41,037 bases of DNA from Desulfobulbaceae bacterium (GTDB taxonomy: Bacteria > Desulfobacterota > Desulfobulbia > Desulfobulbales > SURF-16): positions 1 through 41,037 of the forward strand of contig PKTX01000049.1 in NCBI GenBank assembly GCA_002868945.1. The letters run 5' to 3'. A model generated the notes under the pieces. That model was given only the letters and a program-made list of their open reading frames with translations, was not told the origin of the DNA and made no database searches. Positions 9,891 to 16,782 of this stretch are shown here, piece by piece. Made by a program: the position numbers and the translations under genes. Position 1 is the stretch's first letter. Each line of letters opens with the position of its first letter.

Positions 9891-9905
9891 GCAATGGCTG
9901 TGCCA
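9891..9905 (-). promoter_or_regulatory. Sigma-54 promoter for the flgF operon
   Basis: On the minus strand this reads TGGCAC-AGCCA-TTGC followed by A, a full match to the RpoN -24/-12 consensus. The predicted transcription start is near 9879, leaving a leader of about 70 nt before flgF. Driving middle flagellar genes from sigma-54 is well established in several proteobacterial groups. Confidence 0.85.
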
Positions 9906-10093
9906 TTTTTTTTACTGAAGGCGGACTCAGGGGCAAACGAGATGCTGTTTGCCTCTAACGTCTTGTTTTTGCAGGGTCTGTTCGATGGGGGGAGGTGAGG
10001 GGGCGGCCTGGAGGCCGGGAAGGGGCGGCAGAAAATTCCCAGTTGGCATGTCGGAATTTTGACTTTTTTGAGCGAAAGGTCTTTTGCCGGGGC

Positions 10094-10387
10094 TTACGGA
10101 CGGCGGGGCTTGCCGGCCTCTTCGTTGGTCTGATAGACAAAGGCCAGGATCTCGGCAACGATCATATAGGTTTCCGAGGGGATCTCTTCACCCGGATCAA
10201 GCTTGGCCAGGATCTCCACCAGGTCGCGATCCTCGTGGATGGTGATGTTGTGCTGGCGGGCCAGTTCGAGTATCTGTTCAGCCACCAGGCCCAGGCCCTT
10301 GCCTATGAGGCGCGGTGCCTTTTCCTGTTCGGGATTGTAGCGCAGGGCCACGGCCTTTTTCTGTTTTTGGGGATCGTCATCTGTCAT
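10094..10387 (-). CDS. FlhB C-terminal-domain-like protein (FlhB2/YlqH type)
   Basis: 97 aa. It matches the small stand-alone homologues of the cytoplasmic C-terminal domain of FlhB/YscU export switches: AVALRYNPEQEKAPRLIGKG, then ITIHEDRDLVEILAKLDPGEEIPSETYMIVAEILAFVY. The autocleavage motif NPTH of full FlhB is replaced by NPEQ, as in other small paralogues, so self-cleavage is not expected. A part in flagellar export specificity is inferred from the fold and the neighbouring flagellar operon. It lies upstream of the flgF promoter and is probably a separate transcript. No strong ribosome site precedes ATG 10387. Confidence 0.75.
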   Translation of the reverse strand: MTDDDPQKQKKAVALRYNPEQEKAPRLIGKGLGLVAEQILELARQHNITIHEDRDLVEILAKLDPGEEIPSETYMIVAEILAFVYQTNEEAGKPRRP

Positions 10388-10760
10388 GGGGATGGGCTGC
10401 CTTGAGAATTGAGGATTCAGGAGTCAGGAAACAGAAGAAAATTTTAAAAAATTAGTCGTTTTGATTTCTGAAATCCGGCATGGTGGGAAAAGCTTCGCCA
10501 GGCCATTACGCTCCAACAGGTGTCTGTTCAGAAATAGGTCATTTCGTTCGAGATCAAGGAGTGCGAGAAAAACAAGCACGCCCTGAAAGAGGTAAGGGAG
10601 CCTGCGACACTCCGGGTGCCCTTGGGGTGCAGGCATATATGCGATATCGGAGTCTCCACTTCGTTTCACTTACCTCCGAGCATTATTTTTTCGCCTGACG
10701 CCGAGAGGGCCATTTCTGGACAGGCACTAACAAAACAACTGGGAAGGTTGAATTACCTAT
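10388..10760. other. Gene-free intergenic region between flhB-like gene and sfsA
   Basis: 373 bp without a convincing gene between divergent neighbours. It holds a four-unit heptamer array (10406-10433) and, around 10540-10690, a stretch with partial hairpin potential (GCCTGC near 10610 opposite GCAGGC near 10630). The phrase 'tgcgacactccgg' recalls wording in other intergenic repeats here (near 19480 and 34130), suggesting a decayed repeat. No clear promoter or terminator was identified. Confidence 0.5.
10406..10433. repeat. Four-unit heptamer array
   Basis: GAATTGA-GGATTCA-GGAGTCA-GGAAACA. Units 2 and 3 are the reverse complements of TGAATCC and TGACTCC, so the array is the same family as 1-154 but in the opposite orientation. 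It lies 18 bp upstream of the FlhB-like start. Confidence 0.75.
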
Positions 10761-11453
10761 ATGATACTTAAAGATTGCCGACCGGCAACATTTATCAAGA
10801 GATATAAGCGATTTCTGGTGGATGTTCAAAAATCTGACGGTACGGTGCTCACCGTCCATTGCCCCAACACCGGCTCCATGCGCGGCTGCCTCAGCCCCGG
10901 CAACAGGGTGATGATCAGTCGCGCCGCCAACCCCAAGCGCAAATATCCCTATGGCCTGGAAATGATCGAGGTGGACGGCTCTTGGGTGGGCATCAACACC
11001 ATGCGTACCAACCACCTGGTGCGGGAGGCCCTGGAGGCCGGGGTGGTGGCCGAGCTGGGCCGGGTGGATGAGATCCGCGCCGAGGTGAAGGTGTCGGCCG
11101 GCAGCCGCCTTGATTTTTTGGTGGTCAAGGATTGCCAGAACATCTACCTTGAGGTTAAAAACTGTACCCTGGTGGAGGAGGGAGTGGCCATGTTTCCCGA
11201 TGCCGTCACCAGTCGCGGCGCCCGTCATCTTGAGGAGCTGGTCGAGTTGGTGGCCCGAGGCCATCGCGCCATGATCTTTTTCTGTGTCCAGCGTCGGGAC
11301 GGCCGTTATTTTGCCCCGGCCGACCATATTGATCGCCATTACGGCGACACCCTGCGCCGGGTGGCGGCCCAGGGGGTCGAGGTAGTGGCCTACACGGCGC
11401 GGGTCACGCCGGCGGAGATTGTTGTGCGGACCCCCTTGTCCGTTACATTGTGA
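10761..11453 (+). CDS. sfsA: SfsA family protein (DNA/RNA nuclease-like)
   Basis: 230 aa, the normal SfsA length. Motifs include HCPNTGSMRGCLSPG (residues about 33-47), NHLVREAL, YLEVKNCTLVEEG and MFPDAVTSRGARHLEEL, all hallmarks of the family. The fold has an OB-like N-terminus and a PD-(D/E)XK-like nuclease core with the acidic/lysine residues D-x-E-V-K preserved. The biological role is poorly defined; it was first described as a sugar-fermentation stimulator in E. coli. The start is ATG 10761 behind a weak GGGAAGG. Its neighbour queC follows after 166 bp that contain a dispersed repeat. Confidence 0.93.
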   Translation: MILKDCRPATFIKRYKRFLVDVQKSDGTVLTVHCPNTGSMRGCLSPGNRVMISRAANPKRKYPYGLEMIEVDGSWVGINTMRTNHLVREALEAGVVAELGRVDEIRAEVKVSAGSRLDFLVVKDCQNIYLEVKNCTLVEEGVAMFPDAVTSRGARHLEELVELVARGHRAMIFFCVQRRDGRYFAPADHIDRHYGDTLRRVAAQGVEVVAYTARVTPAEIVVRTPLSVTL

Positions 11454-11490
11454 TGGCGAAGCAAAATTTTTTTCTGCGGCGTCATGCTTA

Positions 11491-11606
11491 AAAAATAATG
11501 CCCTGAATATCAAATATATGTGAGTTTTTTGTTTTCGGAGCAACGAAAAAATCGGCCAGATAAGCGAGCCCGCTCGACTCTGAAAGAGCAGTTGTTCAAG
11601 ATGGCC
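11491..11606. repeat. Dispersed hairpin-repeat copy (right half of the AAGATGGCC family)
   Basis: It aligns by eye with 19760-19846: both contain CATATGTGAG-like text, TTTTCG...CGAAAAAATCGG, and end in TTCAAGATGGCC. The left end (GGGTATCTTGAATAAT) found in the copies at 14148 and 19706 is missing here, so the copy is truncated or recombined. It lies between sfsA and queC. Confidence 0.65.
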
Positions 11607-11619
11607 TGTAAAAGAGAAT

Positions 11620-12327
11620 ATGATTAGCGAAAGTAAAAAGGCGGTTATTCTGCTGAGCGGTGGCCTCGATTCAACCACGGTGCTGGCCATTGCCCGTGAT
11701 CTGGGCTTTGCCTGCTACTGTTTGAGTTTTTCCTATGGCCAGCGGCAAAGCATCGAGCTTGAACGGGCCCGGCTCAATGCCGAAAAAATGGGGGCCTGTC
11801 GCCATCTGGTCCTGCATGTCGATCTGGACAAGATCGGCGGTTCGGCCCTGACCACCAATCTTGCGGTCCCCAAGCTGCGTTCGGCGGAGGAGATCGGTGC
11901 CGAGAACGTACCGGTGACCTATGTGCCGGCCCGCAATACCATTTTTTTGTCCCATGCCGTGGCCTGGGCCGAGGTGCTCGGCGCCTTTGATATCTTTGTC
12001 GGGGTCAATGCCCTGGATTACAGCGGCTATCCCGACTGCCGGCCCCGCTTTCTGGCGGCCATGGAAGAGGTGGCCAATCTCGGCACCCAGGCCGGCGTCA
12101 CGGCCGGCCACCGGTTTCGTATCCATGCCCCGCTCATGCAGCTCACCAAAAAGGAGATCGTCGAACGCGGCATGGCCCTGGGGGTTGATTATGCCTCGAC
12201 GCACAGCTGTTACGATCCGGGGCCGGATGGCCTGGCCTGCGGCACCTGCGACGCCTGTCAGCTGCGCCTGAAGGGTTTCCGCGAGGCCGGCCTTGAGGAT
12301 CCCCTTGCCTATCAGGGGGAGAGCTGA
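11620..12327 (+). CDS. queC: 7-cyano-7-deazaguanine synthase (preQ0 synthase)
   Basis: 235 aa. QueC converts 7-carboxy-7-deazaguanine to preQ0 with ATP and ammonia, for queuosine in tRNA (or deazapurine DNA modification). Evidence: N-terminal PP-loop [15 protein letters not shown] (residues about 11-25), [10 protein letters not shown], and a C-terminal zinc site with spaced cysteines ([19 protein letters not shown]). The stop overlaps the next start (gagctgATG). No other queuosine gene is present in the window. Confidence 0.96.
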   Translation: MISESKKAVILLSGGLDSTTVLAIARDLGFACYCLSFSYGQRQSIELERARLNAEKMGACRHLVLHVDLDKIGGSALTTNLAVPKLRSAEEIGAENVPVTYVPARNTIFLSHAVAWAEVLGAFDIFVGVNALDYSGYPDCRPRFLAAMEEVANLGTQAGVTAGHRFRIHAPLMQLTKKEIVERGMALGVDYASTHSCYDPGPDGLACGTCDACQLRLKGFREAGLEDPLAYQGES

Positions 12328-13337
12328 TGCATATTGACCTGCGCCAAGTCGGCGCCCTGTTTATGGTTGGTCTGCCCGGCCTCACCCTTGATGCGTCGAG
12401 CCGCGACCTTATTGATCACTATGGGGTCAATCATTTTATCCTCTTCAGGCGCAATGTCGACAGTGAGCAACAGGTGCGTCGACTCTGCGCCGACCTTGTC
12501 CGCCATTGTCGCAAGCAGGGCCTGGCCGAGCCGCTTATCGCCATTGACCAGGAGGGCGGTAGCGTGGCCCGCCTGCCCCTGCCCTTTGCCCAGTTTGCCG
12601 ATGCCCGCTCCTATGGCGAGGATGCCCAGGCCCCTGAGAAGCTCCGGGAGTATGCGCGGCTCTGTGTCCGGGACCTTAAAAGGATCGGCGTTAATCTGAA
12701 CTTTGCGCCGGTGCTCGACGTCTGTCCGCGTCACCGGGGCTGCTTTATGGAGCGCCGTAGTCTTGGCGCCGATCCCGAGAGGGTGGCGGAGCTCGGTGCC
12801 CTGCTGGTGGAGGAGTTTCAGAAGAACGGCATTGCCGCCTGCGCCAAGCACTTCCCCGGCCTGGGTGAGGCGGTTATTGATCCTCATCTCAAGCTGCCAG
12901 TGGTCGGCGATCCCCTCCACAAGATCATGAGCTGCGATCTTCTGCCCTTCAAAAGGGCCGTTGGCGCCGGAGTGGCGGCCATTATGACTTCCCATGTGCT
13001 CTACGAGCAGATCGATGCGGAAAACCTCGCCACCTTTTCCGCCAAGATACTCATTGATCTGTTGCGCCGGGATCTGGGTTTTTCCGGTTTACTGGTCACC
13101 GACGATCTGGAGATGGGGGCGGTGGAGAATGCCCTCGGCGTGCCGGAGGCCTCGTTGAGGGCATTTCAGGCCGGTGCGGACCTCTTGCTCATCTGTCATG
13201 ATCACGACAAGATCAGGGCGGCTGTTTCTCTGCTGCACAAGGCCTGCCTGGCCGGCCAGGTTTCCGATCGGCATCTGGTCCAATCTTTTCAGCGAATAAA
13301 CAGGCTGAGGAGTTGTTTTTTGAGGAATGGTGATTAA
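12327..13337 (+). CDS. nagZ: Glycoside hydrolase family 3, NagZ-like beta-N-acetylhexosaminidase
   Basis: 336 aa, a single GH3 TIM-barrel as in NagZ. Key features: IDQEGGSVARLP (substrate loop), AKHFPGLG followed by D-P-H (the NagZ His general acid region; family consensus is GDT-x2-DSH, here GEAVIDPH), and VTDDLEMGAV with the catalytic Asp nucleophile. NagZ removes GlcNAc from anhydro-muropeptides during cell-wall recycling in the cytoplasm; there is no signal peptide. It overlaps the queC stop by one base (tgATG). The departure around the His motif makes the exact substrate slightly uncertain. Confidence 0.87.
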   Translation: MHIDLRQVGALFMVGLPGLTLDASSRDLIDHYGVNHFILFRRNVDSEQQVRRLCADLVRHCRKQGLAEPLIAIDQEGGSVARLPLPFAQFADARSYGEDAQAPEKLREYARLCVRDLKRIGVNLNFAPVLDVCPRHRGCFMERRSLGADPERVAELGALLVEEFQKNGIAACAKHFPGLGEAVIDPHLKLPVVGDPLHKIMSCDLLPFKRAVGAGVAAIMTSHVLYEQIDAENLATFSAKILIDLLRRDLGFSGLLVTDDLEMGAVENALGVPEASLRAFQAGADLLLICHDHDKIRAAVSLLHKACLAGQVSDRHLVQSFQRINRLRSCFLRNGD

Positions 13338-13597
13338 TATTTCTTTTCCATGATTCTTTCTCTTTGTCTTCAGGTGGTTGGCTGAAAAAAGAGAGAATAG
13401 TGGAACGCTAAAACAAAATTCAGTATAGTTTTGATAGAGGGTTGGAAAGGTGGTGGTAAGCCTCTTTCCCCTCTTTTTTGGGCTTCCGAGACGGGAGGCC
13501 TTGATGTCACGGCGGTCTGCGGTGACAGGCCGCCACGACGTTCCATGGGTGGAAGATCCTCGCGTTCTTCCGCCAAACCCATTACCCGGAGGTGTTT
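13338..13597 (+). promoter_or_regulatory. Hairpin-rich leader upstream of the HPF/cold-shock gene
   Basis: No gene seen. The segment 13490-13571 can fold into several competing hairpins: TGTCAC (13505-13510) with GTGACA (13522-13527), or GGCGG (13511-13515) with CCGCC (13530-13534), and GGAAGA (13551-13556) with TCTTCC (13566-13571). The last ends 16 bases before the ribosome site. Mutually exclusive pairings before a cold-shock-domain gene would fit temperature-dependent control; that is inference. Confidence 0.35.
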
Positions 13598-14131
13598 ATG
13601 GAACTAAAGGTTGAAGGCTTGAACCTCAAGGTCAGGAATTCATGGCGCGAAAAGATTGAAGAGGAAAAGGAACGGCTGGAAAGACACCACGCCGGTCTCG
13701 TTCATAATCTGCGTATTACCATTGAGCAGACGGCTTCCCATAAGGAGGGAGGCTATGAAGTACGGTTGATTGCCGGGGTGCCCAGTGATATGGCGGTGGT
13801 CAAACGGAAGGGCGAGGCGGTGCGGCCGCTCCTTGTTGAAGCCTTTGATACCCTCGGTCTACAGTTGAAGGAACTGCAGCGTAAACGTCGGCAGAACCAT
13901 AAAAGTCAGGAGGCCGGTGGTGCGGCTGGTGCCGGCTTCGGGGTGATTAAAAATGTCTCCCCCTTTGAGTCTTACGGTTTTATCCTCTCCCATGATGGTC
14001 GTGAGGTCTATTTTCACGAAAATTCCTTGAAAGACAGGGAGATAGACAATCTTAACGAAGGTGAGGCCGTTACCTTTGGCGAGACGCTCGGCGATAAAGG
14101 ACCCCAGGCCAGTTGGGTACGCACTGCCTAG
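13598..14131 (+). CDS. HPF/RaiA-like ribosome-associated domain fused to a cold-shock domain
   Basis: 177 aa from ATG 13598, chosen over GTG 13592 because the GGAGG site ends at 13592. Residues 1-100 resemble the ribosome hibernation factor (HPF/RaiA, sigma-54 modulation) fold, with a basic helix around residues 85-105 (LKELQRKRRQNHK). Residues about 110-175 are a cold-shock domain: FGVIKNVSPFESYGFI with the RNP1-like core and VYFHENSL as RNP2. The pairing suggests a factor that binds idle ribosomes or 16S rRNA and nucleic acid under stress. Note RNP1 reads F-E-S-Y-G-F-I, a little off the usual K-G-Y-G-F-I. A strong terminator follows at 14281. Confidence 0.82.
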   Translation: MELKVEGLNLKVRNSWREKIEEEKERLERHHAGLVHNLRITIEQTASHKEGGYEVRLIAGVPSDMAVVKRKGEAVRPLLVEAFDTLGLQLKELQRKRRQNHKSQEAGGAAGAGFGVIKNVSPFESYGFILSHDGREVYFHENSLKDREIDNLNEGEAVTFGETLGDKGPQASWVRTA

Positions 14132-14147
14132 CGGTTTTTCCTCATAA

Positions 14148-14198
14148 GGGTATCTTGAATAATGAGATAATTTGAAAGAGCAATTATTCAAGATGGCC
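14148..14198. repeat. Short hairpin repeat (ATCTTGAATAAT family)
   Basis: Perfect 12-bp inverted repeat: ATCTTGAATAAT (14152-14163) and ATTATTCAAGAT (14183-14194), bounded by GGGT on the left and GGCC on the right. The ends match the longer copy at 19706-19846, so this looks like a minimal, internally deleted member of the same family. Confidence 0.8.
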
Positions 14199-14280
14199 AT
14201 AAAGAGCCTCGCCGTCAGGCGACAGGTAGTGTAGGCCTTTTATTTGTTGGGGCACTCTTTTTTTAGTAGAAATCTTCACA

Positions 14281-14322
14281 GGGCCTGGTTAAGGTTGCAA
14301 ACCTGAACCAGGCCCTTTTTTT
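14281..14322 (+). terminator. Rho-independent terminator after the HPF/cold-shock gene
   Basis: Perfect 10-bp stem GGGCCTGGTT (14281-14290) / AACCAGGCCC (14306-14315), with an extra inner AGGTT/AACCT pairing, followed by seven T. It is the strongest terminator in the window and separates the upstream genes from glmS. Confidence 0.93.
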
Positions 14323-14345
14323 GTTTTTCGGGCCCTCATTCTAAA

Positions 14346-14370
14346 GGCTATCTCATTCTTCGAGATGGCC
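14346..14370. repeat. Miniature hairpin (GGCTATCTC/GAGATGGCC)
   Basis: GGCTATCTC (14346-14354) faces GAGATGGCC (14362-14370). The outer bases echo the GGGTATCT...AGATGGCC ends of the dispersed hairpin family, so it may be a very short derivative. Confidence 0.45.
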
Positions 14371-14439
14371 TATGAACGGGCTCGTCTGTCAGGCGGGAGA
14401 ACATCTCAACAGATCAGCATCTCTCCACTTCCTCCCTCC

Positions 14440-14580
14440 GGGCCGCTCGGCGCCGGCTGCCGGATAATCCGGCCGAGACCGACCGGGTCAATGGGTTCAG
14501 CCCGGTCCGAAGGTGGACTACGGCTCCGGATCACCTGCTTGCAATGGAGGCGGCCGCTGGTGTAGGTTCGCCCTGTCCTT
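14440..14580 (+). ncRNA. Candidate structured RNA/leader upstream of glmS
   Basis: A GC-rich segment with nested complementarity: GGCCGC (14441-14446) closes against GCGGCC (14550-14555). Inside are the hairpins CCGGA/TCCGG (14460-14472), GACCGGG/CCCGGTC (14481-14487 with 14501-14507) and GGTG/CACC (14512-14515 with 14532-14535). This gives a multibranch shape. It does not match the glmS ribozyme core or any riboswitch consensus I can recall. It may be a glmS leader or an independent small RNA. The flanks 14371-14439 and 14581-14636 contain nothing else recognisable. Confidence 0.4.
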
Positions 14581-14636
14581 AGGAATTACGGAACTCTGTA
14601 AGAGAGATTCTTTCCCCATTTGAGAGGAAAAAAATT

Positions 14637-16475
14637 ATGTGTGGCATTGTTGGATATGTGGGCCCCCGTCGGGTTGTGCCCATTGTACTTGAAGGCCTCA
14701 AGCATCTGGAGTACCGCGGTTATGATTCAGCCGGGATTGTTTTCCTGGAGGATGGCGCCCTTCATAAGTATCGCAGTCAGGGAAAATTGGTCAACCTTGA
14801 AGAGATCATGGATGAGGTGGAGACCAAGAGCCGCATCGGTATGGGCCATACCCGCTGGGCCACCCATGGCGCACCCTCGGAAGGCAACGCCCATCCGCAC
14901 AGCGACTGCACCGGCGAATTGGTTGTGGTGCATAACGGTATTATAGAAAATTTTCAGAAACTGCGCCGTGATCTGCAGGCCAAGGGCCATACCTTTACCT
15001 CGGAGACCGATACCGAGGTGCTGGCCCACCTCATCGAGGAGTATCTGGAAAAGGATCTGGTTGTCGCCATTAGAAGGGCCCTGCAGGAGGTGGAGGGCTC
15101 TTACGCCCTTGGGGTGATGTGGGCCAAAGAGCCGGATATCCTGGTGGCGGTTCGCAACCAGAGTCCCCTGGTGCTTGGCGTCAAGGAGGGCGGCGGGTCC
15201 TTCATGGCCTCGGACATCCCGGCCCTGTTGTCCTCCACCAATCAGGTGATTTTCATGGAGGATAACGACCTGGCCGTGCTTGATCGTAACGAGGTACGGA
15301 TTATCTCCCTGGTTGACGGTGCGCCGCGGCTGCGCGAGGTCCAGAAGATTAACTGGAATGCCGGTATGGCCCAGAAGGCGGGCTATCGCCACTTCATGCT
15401 AAAGGAGATCTTTGAACAGCCCCAGGCCATCTTAAATACCTTTCGCGGCCGCCTTGACCCGGAGAGCGGCGAGGTCACCCTGCCGGAGATCGGTCTGGCC
15501 GATGAAGAGATTCGTCACTTCTCCCGCATTGTGCTGGTGGCCTGTGGTACTTCCTGGCATGCGGCCCTGGTGGCCAAATATTGGCTGGAGAAGTGGGTGG
15601 GCATTCCGGTGGAGGTGGATATCGCCTCGGAGTTCCGTTATCGCCGCCTGTTGCTCGGCCCCGATGTCATGGTGGTTCCCATTTCCCAGTCCGGTGAAAC
15701 AGCCGACACCCTGGCCGGTCTGCGGCTTGCCAAAAAGATGGGCGCCAAGGTGATTGCCATCTGTAACGTGGTGGGCAGCACCATTACCCGCGAGGCGCTC
15801 GGCACCATCTACACCCATGCCGGCCCGGAGATCGGTGTGGCCTCCACCAAGGCCTTCACCAGTCAGCTCACCGCCCTTTTCCTCCTCACCCTCTACCTGG
15901 GTCAGGTCCGACAAAGCATGGATGCCGCCACCCGCCAGGAACTGGGACACGCCCTGGTGGCGCTGCCTGCTGTTATTGACGAGGAGTTGCCCCGGCTGCA
16001 TGAGGAGCTTGAAGGCTTGGCCGAGCAGTTTATCCAGAGCCGCGATTTTCTCTACCTGGGCCGCGGCGTCAACTTCCCCATTGCCCTGGAGGGGGCCCTG
16101 AAGCTCAAGGAGATTTCCTACATCCATGCCGAGGGGTATGCCGCCGGTGAGCTGAAACATGGTCCCATTGCCTTGGTGGACAAGGATATGCCGGTTCTGG
16201 CCCTGGTGCCACCTGATGACGTCTACGGCAAGGTGGTCTCAAATGTCGAAGAGGTCAAGGCCCGCCACGGTCGCCTTATCCTGGTGGGCAGTGTCAGCGA
16301 TGAACATCTTTCCTCTGTGGCCGATCACCTCATCGGCATGCCCGAGGTCCATGCTGCCATGAACCCCTTCCTCTACTGCATTCCACTGCAAATTCTGGCC
16401 TACCATATCGCCCATTTGCGCGGCTGTGATGTGGATCAGCCCCGCAAACTGGCCAAGAGCGTTACCGTGGAATAG
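14637..16475 (+). CDS. glmS: Glutamine-fructose-6-phosphate aminotransferase (isomerizing)
   Basis: 612 aa, full length. It makes glucosamine-6-phosphate from fructose-6-phosphate and glutamine, the entry to peptidoglycan and LPS amino sugars. The N-terminal class II amidotransferase begins MCGIVGYVG, so Cys2 becomes the nucleophile after Met removal; TRWATHG and HNGIIENF follow. Two SIS sugar-isomerase domains show VACGTSWHA and SQSGETADT, and the C-terminus ends DQPRKLAKSVTVE as in the family. The ATG follows a GAGAGG site. It is monocistronic by spacing on both sides. Confidence 0.98.
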   Translation: MCGIVGYVGPRRVVPIVLEGLKHLEYRGYDSAGIVFLEDGALHKYRSQGKLVNLEEIMDEVETKSRIGMGHTRWATHGAPSEGNAHPHSDCTGELVVVHNGIIENFQKLRRDLQAKGHTFTSETDTEVLAHLIEEYLEKDLVVAIRRALQEVEGSYALGVMWAKEPDILVAVRNQSPLVLGVKEGGGSFMASDIPALLSSTNQVIFMEDNDLAVLDRNEVRIISLVDGAPRLREVQKINWNAGMAQKAGYRHFMLKEIFEQPQAILNTFRGRLDPESGEVTLPEIGLADEEIRHFSRIVLVACGTSWHAALVAKYWLEKWVGIPVEVDIASEFRYRRLLLGPDVMVVPISQSGETADTLAGLRLAKKMGAKVIAICNVVGSTITREALGTIYTHAGPEIGVASTKAFTSQLTALFLLTLYLGQVRQSMDAATRQELGHALVALPAVIDEELPRLHEELEGLAEQFIQSRDFLYLGRGVNFPIALEGALKLKEISYIHAEGYAAGELKHGPIALVDKDMPVLALVPPDDVYGKVVSNVEEVKARHGRLILVGSVSDEHLSSVADHLIGMPEVHAAMNPFLYCIPLQILAYHIAHLRGCDVDQPRKLAKSVTVE

Positions 16476-16517
16476 CAGGCCGCCGGTAAACGAGTGCCGC
16501 ATCTCGCTTGCTTTTTA

Positions 16518-16647
16518 AGGGTATCTTGAAGCTTTTCTTCTATTTCTTGGCTCCTGAATTCTGAATTCAGAATTCTCACAGCATCATAGGTCCGGAACAG
16601 CTTTTAACTCGTTTAATGCTGAATAGTTATCTCAATCCGGAAAGTTG
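16518..16647. repeat. Repeat block: hairpin-family left end plus 97-bp repeat copy 1
   Basis: 16518-16530 carries the left end of the hairpin family (AAGGGTATCTTGAA). 16551-16647 is a 97-bp repeat about 90% identical to 21618-21714: three heptamers (TGAATTC, TGAATTC, AGAATTC), then TCACAGCATCATA, AACAGCTTTTAACTCG and a final CCGGAAAGTTG. It lies 135 bp before the RACo-like gene. The rest of the 16476-16782 gap contains a GGCGGCCGT/ACGGCTGCC hairpin near 16710 but no gene. Confidence 0.85.
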
Positions 16648-16782
16648 CATAGGTATGTTATGGGATTGCCAGCCGGGCGTCGGTGTACTATGATCCGGTT
16701 ACCGAGGGTGGCGGCCGTAGAGTGACGGCTGCCGCCTTGTCGACTTTTTATTGATGGTTTTATTGAATCTTTCAGGCGGATT

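Noticed and set aside
14541-14585. tRNA T-arm (GGTTCG near 14564)
   Set aside because: The flanking bases do not form a T stem, A58 is lacking, and there is no acceptor or D arm.
14440-14640. glmS ribozyme, cobalamin riboswitch, SRP RNA or RNase P RNA
   Set aside because: None of the conserved cores of these RNAs (as recalled) is present; only general hairpin potential is seen.
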